The notes: generated from the sequence alone by a model not told the origin. A DNA stretch of 64,000 nt from Pseudomonas monsensis (GCF_014268495.2 NZ_CP077087.1:4793001-4857000), one strand, 5' to 3'; counted from the first letter of the stretch, positions 1-8,812 are shown. Translations and numbers: made by a program.

Positions 1-168
1 GGCGAAAAAGTCGTCGCCAGCGCCCTCGCCGCCCTGCAGGATCGCGGATTGATCCACCATGGTCATGTGACCTGCAACGAGGCCGGCGAACACTCGTTGA
101 ACCTGCCGATCAAGCTCAGCGCGGCCGGGGTTGAAGCGGCGCGAAAGCTCGACGACGCGGCGCGGTGA
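1..168 (+). CDS. C-terminal fragment of an unidentified protein
   Basis: An open frame enters from the left edge and stops at TGA 166-168, giving the last 55 residues of a protein. The fragment has alternating helix-forming and polar stretches (it begins GEKVVASALAALQDRGLIHH and ends AARKLDDAAR). It could be the end of a winged-helix-like or other small cytoplasmic protein, but I do not recognise the family. Codon use matches the neighbouring genes. The start and most of the gene lie outside the window. Confidence 0.6.
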   Translation, partial: GEKVVASALAALQDRGLIHHGHVTCNEAGEHSLNLPIKLSAAGVEAARKLDDAAR

Positions 169-194
169 TTGTGTGAACGCGTGATCATGCCGGT

Positions 195-254
195 GCTGCC
201 GCACGCTGCGATCTTTTGATTTTCCGGATCAACAGATCGCAGCCTGCGGCAGCA
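195..254. repeat. REP pair (REPIN-like), CTGCGGCAG family
   Basis: Two inverted copies of the GATCGCAGCCTGCGGCAGC-type palindrome lie head to head, separated by a short AT-richer spacer with the usual cttttga flank. The same family recurs at 15304, 26234 and 51703. Such elements are common extragenic repeats in P. fluorescens-group genomes. Confidence 0.85.
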
Positions 255-268
255 GTTCACCATCAAAA

Positions 269-300
269 CCTGTGGGAGCTGGCTTGCCCGCGATAGCGAC
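269..300. repeat. Single REP, GGGAGCTGGCTTGCC family
   Basis: A singlet of the cctgtgggagctggcttgcc...gcgat palindrome. It sits between the left-edge gene and the stop of the PfkB kinase. A paired copy of the same family is at 2818-2904. Confidence 0.8.
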
Positions 301-303
301 AAA

Positions 304-1233
304 TCAGTCGCAGAGTGACTCGCGGATAAACGCATCGACTTCAGCAGCCTCCGGCGAAGTCGCCGGCCCCCACCGGGTCACCGCCAGAGCCGCCGCTGCA
401 TTCGCCCTGCGTGCCGCCTCATGCGCGTTCACTCCCTGCGCCAACCCTGCGACAAATACCCCGGCGTGCGCATCCCCAGCACCATTGCTGTCCAGCGCTT
501 TAACGACAAACCCCGGCACATGCCGGCGCTCGCCATGCTGTTGAATCCAGCAGCCTTGCGGACCGTCGCGGACCACCATCAATACGTCTTTGGGTAGATG
601 CTCAGAGAGACGATCAAGTGCTGATGCAATCTCTTCAGCGCCGGTAAACCGCAGCGCTTCGACACTGTTGCTGGTCCACACGTCGATGCGCGGCAACAGC
701 GCCTGCATCAGCGGTGAGTCCGGTGATTCGACCAAAGGCCCCGGATCGAACACTACGTTGATCGTATCCGGTAAGGCCAACGTCCAGTCGAGCAACGCCT
801 GCGCCTTGCCTTCATGCAGCAAGCTGTAGCCGCTGAGATAAACGTAATCGCCTGCCTCCGCCGCAACGCTGTTCAGATCCTCCGCCGTCACCTCACCTTC
901 AGCGCCGATATAGGAAATGAAACTGCGCTCAGCTGACGCATCGGTCAGTGCCACGCAAATCCCGGTGTCGCGTGGCGCAGGCGTCTGGATGCCGATATGA
1001 ATGCCTTCGTCATTCATCGCCTGACGCGCCAGGTCACCGAAGCGCCCGGAGCCATGGCGACCGAGATAAACCACTGGCAAGCCATTGCGCACGGCAGCGG
1101 CCATCACGTTGAAACCGCCGCCGGCTTCGAAACCGGCCGATTGCGCCAGCACATCACCGCCGACCTGCGGCAATTTTTCCACGGCCATGACCAAGTCGAT
1201 GATGACCTGGCCGGTGTGCAACATCTTAGGCAT
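304..1233 (-). CDS. PfkB-family carbohydrate kinase (YegV-like)
   Basis: Ribokinase/PfkB fold sugar or nucleoside kinase of about 309 residues. The N-terminal glycine-rich substrate motif GGGFNVMAAA lies near residues 35-45, and the C-terminal ATP/anion-hole motif SNGAGDAHAG contains the catalytic Asp. A YLSGYSLL stretch resembles the matching region of E. coli YegV. The frame opens at 1296, but the ATG at 1233 overlaps the permease stop by 8 bp and fits translational coupling; an ATG three codons later is also possible. It is the last gene of a leftward set of GntR regulator, ADP-ribosylglycohydrolase, NCS1 permease and kinase, so it probably phosphorylates the pentose or nucleoside released or imported by that set. 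The substrate is unknown. Confidence 0.85.
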   Translation of the reverse strand: MPKMLHTGQVIIDLVMAVEKLPQVGGDVLAQSAGFEAGGGFNVMAAAVRNGLPVVYLGRHGSGRFGDLARQAMNDEGIHIGIQTPAPRDTGICVALTDASAERSFISYIGAEGEVTAEDLNSVAAEAGDYVYLSGYSLLHEGKAQALLDWTLALPDTINVVFDPGPLVESPDSPLMQALLPRIDVWTSNSVEALRFTGAEEIASALDRLSEHLPKDVLMVVRDGPQGCWIQQHGERRHVPGFVVKALDSNGAGDAHAGVFVAGLAQGVNAHEAARRANAAAALAVTRWGPATSPEAAEVDAFIRESLCD

Positions 1234-2692
1234 GAGCACGCTCGACTTGCGCAGCGCGGCGGTCTTTCGCCCCGCCGAGGACGAAATAAATGCCACCGGC
1301 CACCACGAAGGTCACGATCCAGCCCAGACCGTTGTGGCCCAGCCACGAGTCGGACAGAAAGCCCTTGAACCAGACGTTCTCGGCAGTGGTGCCAATGGTG
1401 GTGAAACTGAAGCCGAGCACGATGGCAATCGCCCACGCGCCGAACGCGCGCCATTCGATGCCGCCGCGATACCAGTAAGCGCTGCTCGGGCTGACGTCGA
1501 GCAGGTCTTTGGGGCTGTAGTAGTGGCGGTGAATCAGATCAACCACGAAGATCCCGACCCACGCGGTGATTGGCACTGCCAGCAGGGAAATGAAGGTGAT
1601 GAACGGGCCGTAGAAGCTATCCGCAATCAGCATGAAGTAGATCGAACCGGCGAAGATCGCGACGATGTCCACCACCACTGCGTAGACGCGTTTGACTTTG
1701 AGGCCGAGGGTCAGCGTGGTCAGGCCGGCGGAGTACACCGACAGGTTGTTCGACAGCAGCAGGCCGCCGAATGCAGTGATCAGGTATGGCACGGCCATCC
1801 ACGTCGGCAGCATGTCGCGGATCGCCACGATCGGGTCAGTCGCCGACGCCAGATCATTGTTGCCTACCGACAACAGGCCGCCGAGGGTAATCAGCAGCAC
1901 CAGCGGAATCCCGGCGCCGAACGCGGCAGACGCCACCAGACGCACGGCTTTGACGCTGCGGTGCTGATAGCGCGACATGTCGGCACCGGCGTTGGCCCAG
2001 CCGATCCCGGTGCCGGCAGCCATGGTGCCGATACCGATGATCATTGCGCTCAGCGGCGCCGGGGTGGCGTTGAACACCGCGCTCCAGTCGATGGTCGCGC
2101 AGAGAAAACCGCCGACCAGGATGTTCAGCGCGCCGAACACATAAGTCGCCCACTTCTGGATCACCAGCAGGGTGGCGTGGCCGAGGCCGGAAACCGACAG
2201 GGTCAGCAGGACGAAAATCGCGATGAAGATCAGCGTCAGCACTGGCGCACTCTTCGCTTCCACCGGCGAGCCGAACAGGATCGAACACAGCGACAGCAAC
2301 ACGAATGCCGCCGTGGTGGTGTTGACGGTTTCCCAGCCCAGCCGCGACATCAGTGAGACCAGCGTCGGGCCAATGTTGCCGCGCACACCGAAGATCGCTC
2401 GCGACAAGGTCAGGCTCGGCGCACGGCCACGACGGCCAGCGATCGAGATGATCCCCACCACCGCGAACGAACCGGCTGCGCCGACAATCGCAACGATGAT
2501 CGCCTGCCAGATCGCCAGCCCGCGAAACGCGACGAGCGTGGCGCCCAGCGGCAGACCGAGAATGGAAATGTTGGCGGCGAACCAGACCCAGAACAGTTGC
2601 AGCGGATGGCCGTTGCACTCGGCTTCCGGCACGGGTTCGATACCCCGGGTCTCCAGTTGTCCGGCGCTTTGCCCGGCGTTTGATGAACTCAT
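1226..2692 (-). CDS. NCS1-family nucleobase/nucleoside permease
   Basis: A 488-residue polytopic inner-membrane protein with about 12 hydrophobic segments. The N-terminal region (NGHPLQLFWVWFAANISILGLPLGA, first helix from about residue 30) is typical of the NCS1 cytosine/purine/allantoin/thiamine symporters. The AGTGIGWANAGADMSRYQHR stretch matches the conserved central loop of that family. It presumably imports a nucleobase-like or nucleoside-like compound with Na+ or H+. The gene is coupled to the downstream kinase by an 8-bp overlap and lies 221 bp after the ADP-ribosylglycohydrolase, the gap holding a REPIN. In E. coli the equivalent yeg set carries an MFS transporter instead. Exact substrate not predictable. 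Confidence 0.88.
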   Translation of the reverse strand: MSSSNAGQSAGQLETRGIEPVPEAECNGHPLQLFWVWFAANISILGLPLGATLVAFRGLAIWQAIIVAIVGAAGSFAVVGIISIAGRRGRAPSLTLSRAIFGVRGNIGPTLVSLMSRLGWETVNTTTAAFVLLSLCSILFGSPVEAKSAPVLTLIFIAIFVLLTLSVSGLGHATLLVIQKWATYVFGALNILVGGFLCATIDWSAVFNATPAPLSAMIIGIGTMAAGTGIGWANAGADMSRYQHRSVKAVRLVASAAFGAGIPLVLLITLGGLLSVGNNDLASATDPIVAIRDMLPTWMAVPYLITAFGGLLLSNNLSVYSAGLTTLTLGLKVKRVYAVVVDIVAIFAGSIYFMLIADSFYGPFITFISLLAVPITAWVGIFVVDLIHRHYYSPKDLLDVSPSSAYWYRGGIEWRAFGAWAIAIVLGFSFTTIGTTAENVWFKGFLSDSWLGHNGLGWIVTFVVAGGIYFVLGGAKDRRAAQVERAHA

Positions 2693-2817
2693 GAACTGTG
2701 CTCCTGTTTGCCTTTATTGTGGTTGTGGCAATGATGCAGAACGACAAGACATCCCGGCCGTCCTCGGCCTGTCTGCGCGATCCATTGCGGGTTGAAAATT
2801 CGATTATGCGGTGCGCC

Positions 2818-2904
2818 TATCGCTGGCAAGCCAGCTCCCACAGGTTCAAAGTTAACCTTGAGACAGGCCCAATCCCTGTGGAAGCTGGCTTGCCAGCGAT
2901 GGCG
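2818..2904. repeat. REPIN, GGGAGCTGGCTTGCC family
   Basis: Two inverted copies of the ctggcaagccagctcccaca palindrome flank a 40-base spacer. It sits in the 221-bp gap between the ADP-ribosylglycohydrolase stop and the permease start, inside a probable transcription unit, where it could act as an mRNA processing or stability element. Confidence 0.85.
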
Positions 2905-2913
2905 TCAGCCCCG

Positions 2914-3912
2914 TCAACGCAGGGCCAACAGCCCCTGCACCAACGGCTCAAGCTCCAGATGATTGACCGCTTTCACCGTGGCAATCATCGGCACCGGCCA
3001 GCTCTCAAGGCCCAGGCAGGCCCCGAGCATGGCGCCGAGAATCGCCGCGATGGTGTCGGTGTCACCGCCCAGGCTGGCGGCCATGCACAATGCATCGAAC
3101 GCGCTCATCTCGCCGACCGCCACTTGCTGCGCCAGGGCGAACGACACCACCACCGATTCCTGCGACGCCACCGACGTGCCGATCACGTCGTACAGCAAGT
3201 CCGCCAACAACGCCTTGTCACTGTCGACGCTGATGCTGCGCGCCCAACTGATCCGCGAAGCGATACGCCCACCGGCGACCCAGTGCCCGTGCGCTTCGGC
3301 CTGTTGCGCAATCTGCTGTCCGAGGTTCAGCGCTTCGCCAAGGTCCATGCCGTTGATCCCGGCCGAGACCACCGCTGCCACCGCCGCGGCACTGGAAATC
3401 CCCAGCGTGGTGTTGTGGGTGACCTGACAGGCCTGTACCACGGCGGCGATGAAGCGCTGGGGCTCGGCGACGTCCGCCGCGATCCCTACCGGAGTAATGC
3501 GCATCGCTGCGCCGTTGGTGGTGCCGTAGCGCCCGGCCTCTTCGGCCGAATGCCCGGCGAGGATCATCTCGATGGCACGTTTGGTCGAGGGTCCGAGCAA
3601 ATCCTGCGACCCCTTGGCCTGCATTTCGGCTTCCCACTCGATCAGACGCTGCGCGAGGATCGCCGGCTCGATGCGGCCCTTGCCTTCGATCAGCAACTCA
3701 CCGACCAGAATCGCCTGTTCGGTGTCATCGGTGATCGACCCCTTGGGCATATTGGCGGCGATCGGTTGCAAGGGACCGGCGTCCTGCAGATCGGTGATCC
3801 GGCCGAAGCGGGTCTTGATCGTTTCGCGGTTCAGCGACTGCGTCGGCATGCCCAGCGCATCACCGAGGGCCAGGCCGTAAAACGCACCGAGGGCACGGTT
3901 GAACGCGGTCAT
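2914..3912 (-). CDS. ADP-ribosylglycohydrolase family protein (YegU-like)
   Basis: A 332-residue DraG/ADP-ribosyl-hydrolase fold protein, presumably cytosolic. The metal-binding motifs are visible: GDALGMP near residue 17, the SITDDTEQ motif near residue 59 whose Thr-Asp-Asp ligands bind Mg2+, and GGDTDT near residue 285 for the second half of the dinuclear site. The internal LGPSTKRAI and TNGAAMR segments closely resemble E. coli YegU. Members of this superfamily cleave N- or O-glycosidic bonds to ribose. With a permease and a sugar kinase beside it, small-molecule glycoside cleavage is more likely than protein de-ADP-ribosylation. Its ATG overlaps the gntR stop in an ATGA arrangement, so the two are co-translated. 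Confidence 0.88.
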   Translation of the reverse strand: MTAFNRALGAFYGLALGDALGMPTQSLNRETIKTRFGRITDLQDAGPLQPIAANMPKGSITDDTEQAILVGELLIEGKGRIEPAILAQRLIEWEAEMQAKGSQDLLGPSTKRAIEMILAGHSAEEAGRYGTTNGAAMRITPVGIAADVAEPQRFIAAVVQACQVTHNTTLGISSAAAVAAVVSAGINGMDLGEALNLGQQIAQQAEAHGHWVAGGRIASRISWARSISVDSDKALLADLLYDVIGTSVASQESVVVSFALAQQVAVGEMSAFDALCMAASLGGDTDTIAAILGAMLGACLGLESWPVPMIATVKAVNHLELEPLVQGLLALR

Positions 3913-4622
3913 TTCGATTCTCCAAACTGCAGGTGCAGGCGGAAATGCACCGGATCGAGCAAGCTTTCGACCTGCTCCATGAAACGGTTCTGCCGGTCGT
4001 AGGTGGTGCGCAAGGCTTTGAGGAAAACGGTGCCCACCGGACGACCGAGCAATTCGGCGTCCACGGCACTCAGCGGTTCGGCGCCGATCCACTGATCGCC
4101 GCGCTCGCCGATGTAGCCATAGGCAGCCAGGGTGATGGTCAGGGAATTGTCGATCAGACCGACGCGCGGCAGGCTTTCCAGGCCGCCGGTGGCCGGCATC
4201 AACGAGCGTTCAAGAGACACCAGCGTGCCGTCATTGGAGCGCCGGCGACGGTCGAGGGTGATGAATTGGTCGGTGCCGAAACGCGAGAGCAGGTCTGGCC
4301 GGGTCACGGCTTCGAGGCGCAGCACTTCGGTGTTGATCAGCACGCCGCTGTCGGCCAGCGCCTGCGCCCAGCCACTGCGCTGGTCGAGCACTACACCGTC
4401 GAACGTGACGATCGAGCCGACCCCGCTTTGCGTGGCGATGTAATTGCGCCGCTTCAGTTCGGCCAGCGCTTCACGCAGCGTGCCACGGCTGACCTTGAAT
4501 TCTTGAGCCAACTGATGCTCCCCGGGCAACAGAAAGCCGTCCTCCATGAGGCCGCTTTCGATGCGCCGGACGAGTTCGTCGACCACCCGTTGTTTCTTGT
4601 CAAATCGTACCTGTCTAATCAT
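3909..4622 (-). CDS. GntR/HutC-family regulator with UTRA domain
   Basis: A 237-residue transcription factor. Residues about 1-70 form the GntR winged helix (LPGEHQLAQEFKVSRGTLREAL recognition helix region). The rest matches a UTRA effector-binding domain (LDRRRRSNDGTLVSLERSLMP and the C-terminal TTYDRQNRFMEQVES are typical). The frame opens at 4682; I chose ATG 4622 because the homologous region starts there. First gene of the leftward set and coupled to the ADP-ribosylglycohydrolase, so it is most likely a local repressor relieved by the transported compound or its phosphorylated product, as for other HutC-type regulators. E. coli YegW is the same regulator type next to yegTUV. Confidence 0.88.
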   Translation of the reverse strand: MIRQVRFDKKQRVVDELVRRIESGLMEDGFLLPGEHQLAQEFKVSRGTLREALAELKRRNYIATQSGVGSIVTFDGVVLDQRSGWAQALADSGVLINTEVLRLEAVTRPDLLSRFGTDQFITLDRRRRSNDGTLVSLERSLMPATGGLESLPRVGLIDNSLTITLAAYGYIGERGDQWIGAEPLSAVDAELLGRPVGTVFLKALRTTYDRQNRFMEQVESLLDPVHFRLHLQFGESK

Positions 4623-4700
4623 GTACAAATTGATACCCGAAACGGATGCGGGCGAGCAAGTTAAATTTAGGGGGGCGGACAAAAGGCGAGAAGATCAAAA

Positions 4701-5243
4701 GCCCCTCACCCTAGCCCTCTCCCGGAGGGAGAGGGAACTGAATGGGGGATATTTGGGAGATACATCGACCTGAAAGTGGCTTACCGAATCCATAATTGGC
4801 CCAATCTTTCAGGTCGATGCATGACGAATCCATAATCGACGAGAACTCTCAGGTCGACGGATTACGCAAGACACCTCGGTCGGCCCCTCTCTGGCCCTCT
4901 CCCGGAGGAAAAGGGAACTGAATGGGGGATATTTGGGAGATACATCGACCTGAAAGTGGCTTACCGAATCCATAATTGCCCCAATCTTTCAGGTCGATGC
5001 ATGACGCAAAACACCTCGGTCGGCCCCCTATCTGACCCTCTCCCGGAGGGAGAGGGAACTGAATGGGGGATATTTGGGAGATACATCGACCTGAAAGTGG
5101 CTTACGGAATCCATAATTGACCCAATCTTTCAGGTCGATGCATGACGAATCCATAATCGACGAGAACTCTCAGGTCGACGGATCACGCAAGACACCTCGG
5201 TCGGCCCCCTCTCCCTCTGGGAGAGGGCTGGGGTGAGGGGCTC
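4701..5243. repeat. Compound array of three miniature-element-like direct repeats
   Basis: Three near-identical direct units start at 4715, 4895 and 5036 with spacings of 180 and 141 bp. Each carries a perfect 14-bp inverted repeat, CATCGACCTGAAAG / CTTTCAGGTCGATG, at 4763-4776/4806-4819, 4943-4956/4986-4999 and 5084-5097/5127-5140. Unit 2 lacks an internal block of about 40 bp that units 1 and 3 share. The whole array is bounded by opposed gcccctcaccc...ccctctccc sequences (about 4701-4724 and 5219-5243). No coding potential that I credit. It looks like a nested, tandemly amplified MITE or palindromic repeat and fills the gap between araH and gntR. Confidence 0.8.
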
Positions 5244-5249
5244 TTGATT

Positions 5250-6227
5250 TTAGCGCTGCTTCAGACGGTCAATGACGACGGCCAGCAACAGAATCGAACC
5301 GCGAATCACATACTGGTAGAACGTATCAATGTTTTTCAGGTTCATCGCATTCTCGATGATCGCCAGAATCAACACCCCGGCAATCACATGCCGGATCATG
5401 CCGATCCCACCGCTCAGCGACACCCCGCCCAATACGCATGCCGAAATCACCGTCAGCTCGAAACCCTGACCGATCATTGGCTGCCCGGAGGTCATGCGCG
5501 AGGCGAGGATCACCCCGGCCAGCGCGCCGATCACACCGTGCACGGCGAAGATGATGATCTTGGTCCGGTCAACGTTGACCCCGGCCAGCAATGCCGCTTC
5601 CTGGTTACCGCCGATGGCCATGGTGTTGCGCCCGTAGGTGGTGTAGTTCAGCAGCCAGCCGAAGAACAGGAAGCAGACGATGGTGATCAGGATCGGCACC
5701 GGTACGCCAAACAACTGGCCGTTGCCGAAGACGAAGAACGACTCCTGCGACACGCCCACCGCTTTGCCGTTGGCAAAAATGTAAGCCAGGCCACGGACGA
5801 TCTGCATCGTCGCCAGCGTGGTGATCAGCGCATTGACGCGCAGCTTGGCAATCACGATGCCATTGATCAGCCCGACAATCAGGCCCATTACCAGCGCCGC
5901 GCTGACGCCGAGGAACACGCTGTTGGTGTCGCGCATCACCACCGCCGCGACCACCCCGGCGCAGGCAATCACCGAGCCCACCGACAGGTCGAAATGCCCC
6001 GACGCCAGGCAATACAACATGGTGCACGCGGCAATGCCGGTGGTGGAAATCGCCAGGCCCAGGCCACGCATGTTCAGTGGCGAAAGGAAGTTGTCGATCA
6101 GCAAGGTGCAGGCGACAAAAATGCCCACGGCCGCTAGCAGCATGACCCAGTCGTCGAGGAAGCGGCGCATGTCCAGAGGTTTGCGCTCTTTGGGCAGGGT
6201 TTCGTTTTGGGTTGTCATCATAGTCAC
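5250..6227 (-). CDS. araH: L-arabinose ABC transporter permease
   Basis: A 325-residue inner-membrane permease of the RbsC/AraH family with about 9-10 hydrophobic segments. The conserved cytoplasmic loop YGRNTMAIGGNQEAALLAG, which contacts the ATPase, lies near residue 205. The LASGHFDLSVGSV and NLKNIDTFYQYVIRG stretches resemble E. coli AraH. It forms the sugar channel with the AraG ATPase just upstream (3-bp gap) and the AraF binding protein. It ends the leftward transport operon and abuts the repeat array. The assignment to L-arabinose rests mainly on AraF. Related sugars such as D-galactose or D-fucose could also be carried. Confidence 0.88.
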   Translation of the reverse strand: MTMMTTQNETLPKERKPLDMRRFLDDWVMLLAAVGIFVACTLLIDNFLSPLNMRGLGLAISTTGIAACTMLYCLASGHFDLSVGSVIACAGVVAAVVMRDTNSVFLGVSAALVMGLIVGLINGIVIAKLRVNALITTLATMQIVRGLAYIFANGKAVGVSQESFFVFGNGQLFGVPVPILITIVCFLFFGWLLNYTTYGRNTMAIGGNQEAALLAGVNVDRTKIIIFAVHGVIGALAGVILASRMTSGQPMIGQGFELTVISACVLGGVSLSGGIGMIRHVIAGVLILAIIENAMNLKNIDTFYQYVIRGSILLLAVVIDRLKQR

Positions 6228-6230
6228 CTC

Positions 6231-7775
6231 TCAGTTCGCTACGCCGTCAGCGCGGTGGCGCGGCAAAGCCAGTTGCAGCAGGTTGGATTCATTGGCCTGA
6301 TCGCGGCTGACTTCGCCGCGCAGGGCGCCTTCGCAGAGCACCAGAATGCGGTCGGAAATGCCCATCACTTCCATCAGGTCGCTGGACACCACGATCACCG
6401 CAATGCCATCGGCGGCGAGGTTGTGGATGATCTGGTAGATCTCGGCCTTGGCGCCGATGTCGATGCCACGGGTCGGTTCGTCGAGCAGCAGGACCTTCAT
6501 CGGCATCGACAGCCAGCGGCCAAGAATGGCCTTCTGCTGGTTGCCGCCGGAAAGGAATTTGATCGGCTGGCCGGCGTGGGGCGTTTTCACTTTCAGTGCC
6601 TTGATCTGCTTGTCGGCGTTGCCCTTCTCCCACATTCCGCGCAGCAGGCAGCCAAGGCCGGAGTTGGCGCCACGGGCGCTGATGTTGATGTTCTCGGCCA
6701 CGCTGGCCAGAGGAATGATGCCCTCCTTCTTGCGGTCTTCCGGGCACAGCAGAATGCCCGCCGCAATCGCGTCGCGCGGCGAGCGCAACTTCAATTCATG
6801 GCCGCGTAATTCAAGGCGTCCGGCGGTATTGCGCTGCAGGCCGCTGAGCAATCGAAACAGCTCGGTACGCCCTGCCCCGACCAGACCGAACAGGCCGAGA
6901 ATCTCGCCCTTGTGCGCCTCGAAACTGACCGGCTCGCGCAGGCCAGGACCCAGCAAGCCATCGACTTTCAGTGCCACCGCGCCACGTGGGCGATGGCGAT
7001 AATCGTAGATGTCCTGAATGTCGCGACCGACCATGCAGGTCACCAGTTGATCGTGGGTCAACTGGCTCATGTCATCGAAGGTGCGCACGTAGCGACCGTC
7101 CTTGAATACCGTAACGGCGTCGCAGATACGGAACACTTCTTCCATACGATGGGACACGTAAAGCACGACTTTGCCCTCGTCGCGCAGACGCCCGATGATC
7201 GCCATCAAACGGTCGATTTCGCGGGCCGAGAGGCTGCTGGTCGGTTCGTCGAACGCAATCACATGGGCACCGCGCGACAGCGCCTTGGCGATCTCGACCA
7301 GTTGCCGCTGGCCAAGGGACAAGCGCCCGACCTTGGTCTGCGGATCAATTTCATCGGCCAGGCCTTTGAGGCAATTCAACGCCTGCTGGCGCAGCGTGGC
7401 GCGATTGATCAAACCGAAACTGGCCGGCAGATGACCGAGAAACAGGTTCTCGGCCACGGTCATTTCCGGCACCAGATGCAGCTCCTGGTGGATCACCGCG
7501 ACGCCGTTGCCGATGCTGTCGGCCGTGGACTTGAAAGCCATCGTCCGCTCGCCGATCTGCAACTCGCCGCTGCTCGGAATGTAGGCGCCACCGAGGATTT
7601 TCAGCAGGGTCGATTTACCGGCGCCGTTCTCGCCCATCAAGGCGTGAACCTGACCTGGATGGGCGACGAAGCTGATGCCGTCCAGCGCTTTCACCCCGGG
7701 AAAGGTTTTGCCGATCCCGTTGAAGCGCAGGCTGCCGGCGCGGCCCTGTTCATGTGTCTGTACTTGCGCGTGCAT
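6231..7775 (-). CDS. araG: L-arabinose ABC transporter ATP-binding protein
   Basis: A 514-residue sugar ABC ATPase with two tandem nucleotide-binding domains, as in the RbsA/AraG/MglA class. The first domain has Walker A GENGAGKST near residue 51, signature LSLGQRQ and Walker B VIAFDEPT. The second has a degenerate Walker A (GLVGAGRTE), signature SGGNQQK and Walker B LLLDEPT. It drives import through AraH on the cytoplasmic face. It lies 32 bp downstream of araF with tight spacing to araH, consistent with one operon. Length is typical for the family. Confidence 0.9.
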   Translation of the reverse strand: MHAQVQTHEQGRAGSLRFNGIGKTFPGVKALDGISFVAHPGQVHALMGENGAGKSTLLKILGGAYIPSSGELQIGERTMAFKSTADSIGNGVAVIHQELHLVPEMTVAENLFLGHLPASFGLINRATLRQQALNCLKGLADEIDPQTKVGRLSLGQRQLVEIAKALSRGAHVIAFDEPTSSLSAREIDRLMAIIGRLRDEGKVVLYVSHRMEEVFRICDAVTVFKDGRYVRTFDDMSQLTHDQLVTCMVGRDIQDIYDYRHRPRGAVALKVDGLLGPGLREPVSFEAHKGEILGLFGLVGAGRTELFRLLSGLQRNTAGRLELRGHELKLRSPRDAIAAGILLCPEDRKKEGIIPLASVAENINISARGANSGLGCLLRGMWEKGNADKQIKALKVKTPHAGQPIKFLSGGNQQKAILGRWLSMPMKVLLLDEPTRGIDIGAKAEIYQIIHNLAADGIAVIVVSSDLMEVMGISDRILVLCEGALRGEVSRDQANESNLLQLALPRHRADGVAN

Positions 7776-7807
7776 AAAGCCACCTCTTCACAGCGTTCGA
7801 GCAGCCG

Positions 7808-8812
7808 TCAGTTCCACAGGCCGATTTTTTCCAGCTCTTGCTTGAAGTTCTCGCGGGTGATCAGGGTGACGTCGTCCATCGCCGTGTACTTCGGCGGCTC
7901 TTTGCCGGTGGTGACCCACTCGTACATCATCTCGGCAGTTTTATAGCCTTCGATGTGCGGGCTCGGCAGCATCGAACCGAAGAAGCCGCTGTTGGGTTTC
8001 TTCAGCTCGCCGATGGCGTCAGTGCCGTTGATGCCGATGCCGATCACGTTGGCCGCCGCGAACCCGGCGGCTTCGGTGGCGCGCACGCCGCCGAGCACGG
8101 TGTTGTCATTCATGCCGCCGATGATCAGGTTCTTCGCCGCGCTCGGCAGCTTCACCAATGCCGAGTTGGTGGCGTCCATGCTGCCCGGCACATCAAGGGT
8201 TTTCAGCGCCGCGAAGAGGATGTGATCCTTCGGCATACCGGCGTCTTCCAGGGATTTCACCGAACCGTCGGTGCGCTTCTTGCCAGTGTCGAGTTCGTTG
8301 TAGGTGTTGACCACCGCGTAGGTGTCTTTCCAGTCCCAGTTGCGTTTCTTCGCTTCGGCAACCATGGCGTTACCCTGCTTCTGGCCGACTTCGAACGCGG
8401 CCATGCCGAGGTATGGCACGTCTTCCATGAACTTGCCGTTGGCGTCGACGAAGCGGTCATCGACGGCAATCACTTTGAGGTCATTGAGTTTGGCCTTGGC
8501 CATGATCGCCGGGCCGAGCGAGACATCCGGCGGGCAGATGACAAAGCCCTTGGCACCATTGGCCGCCAGACTGTCGATGGCCGAGAGAGTTTTCTCGCCA
8601 TCCGGCACGGCGATCTTGATCAGTTCAAAGCCCTTGTCCTTAGCGGCTTTTTCGGCGAAGGCCCACTCGGTCTGGAACCACGGTTCTTCCGCCTGCTTGA
8701 CCAGAAAACCGATCTTCACGGTGTCGGCGGCGAGCAGCGCACTGCTCAGGCTGAACGCGGTGACCGCCAGGGCAGCACTGCACAGGGTACGAATCCCGAA
8801 ACGACGTTTCAT
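7808..8812 (-). CDS. araF: L-arabinose-binding periplasmic protein
   Basis: A 334-residue periplasmic substrate-binding protein with a clear Sec signal peptide (positive MKRR, hydrophobic core, AxA-type end at LLAAD, about residue 25). The mature sequence follows E. coli AraF closely: KIGFLVKQAEEPWFQTEW, KIAVPDGEKTLSAIDSLAA, IIGGMNDNTVLGGVRATE and GSMLPSPHIEGYK. It captures sugar and delivers it to AraGH. ATG 8812 follows an AAGGAG ribosome site; the longer open frame to 8875 would spoil the signal peptide. The upstream region holds a TCATA-TCG-TATGA palindrome (8892-8904) matching one in front of the FadR-type regulator. Confidence 0.92.
   Translation of the reverse strand: MKRRFGIRTLCSAALAVTAFSLSSALLAADTVKIGFLVKQAEEPWFQTEWAFAEKAAKDKGFELIKIAVPDGEKTLSAIDSLAANGAKGFVICPPDVSLGPAIMAKAKLNDLKVIAVDDRFVDANGKFMEDVPYLGMAAFEVGQKQGNAMVAEAKKRNWDWKDTYAVVNTYNELDTGKKRTDGSVKSLEDAGMPKDHILFAALKTLDVPGSMDATNSALVKLPSAAKNLIIGGMNDNTVLGGVRATEAAGFAAANVIGIGINGTDAIGELKKPNSGFFGSMLPSPHIEGYKTAEMMYEWVTTGKEPPKYTAMDDVTLITRENFKQELEKIGLWN

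Noticed and set aside
2698..4002. A 434-codon plus-strand frame over the ADP-ribosylglycohydrolase
   Set aside because: The minus-strand gene has the TDDT and GDTDT metal motifs; the plus frame crosses a REPIN and has no family features.
4849..5154. A 101-residue frame inside the repeat array with repeated CIDLKDW-like segments
   Set aside because: The protein-level repeats only reflect the DNA repeats; no ribosome site and no independent coding signal.
4701..5243. CRISPR array suspected from regularly repeated units
   Set aside because: Units are 141-180 bp with internal palindromes and no unique spacers of about 32 bp; no cas genes nearby.
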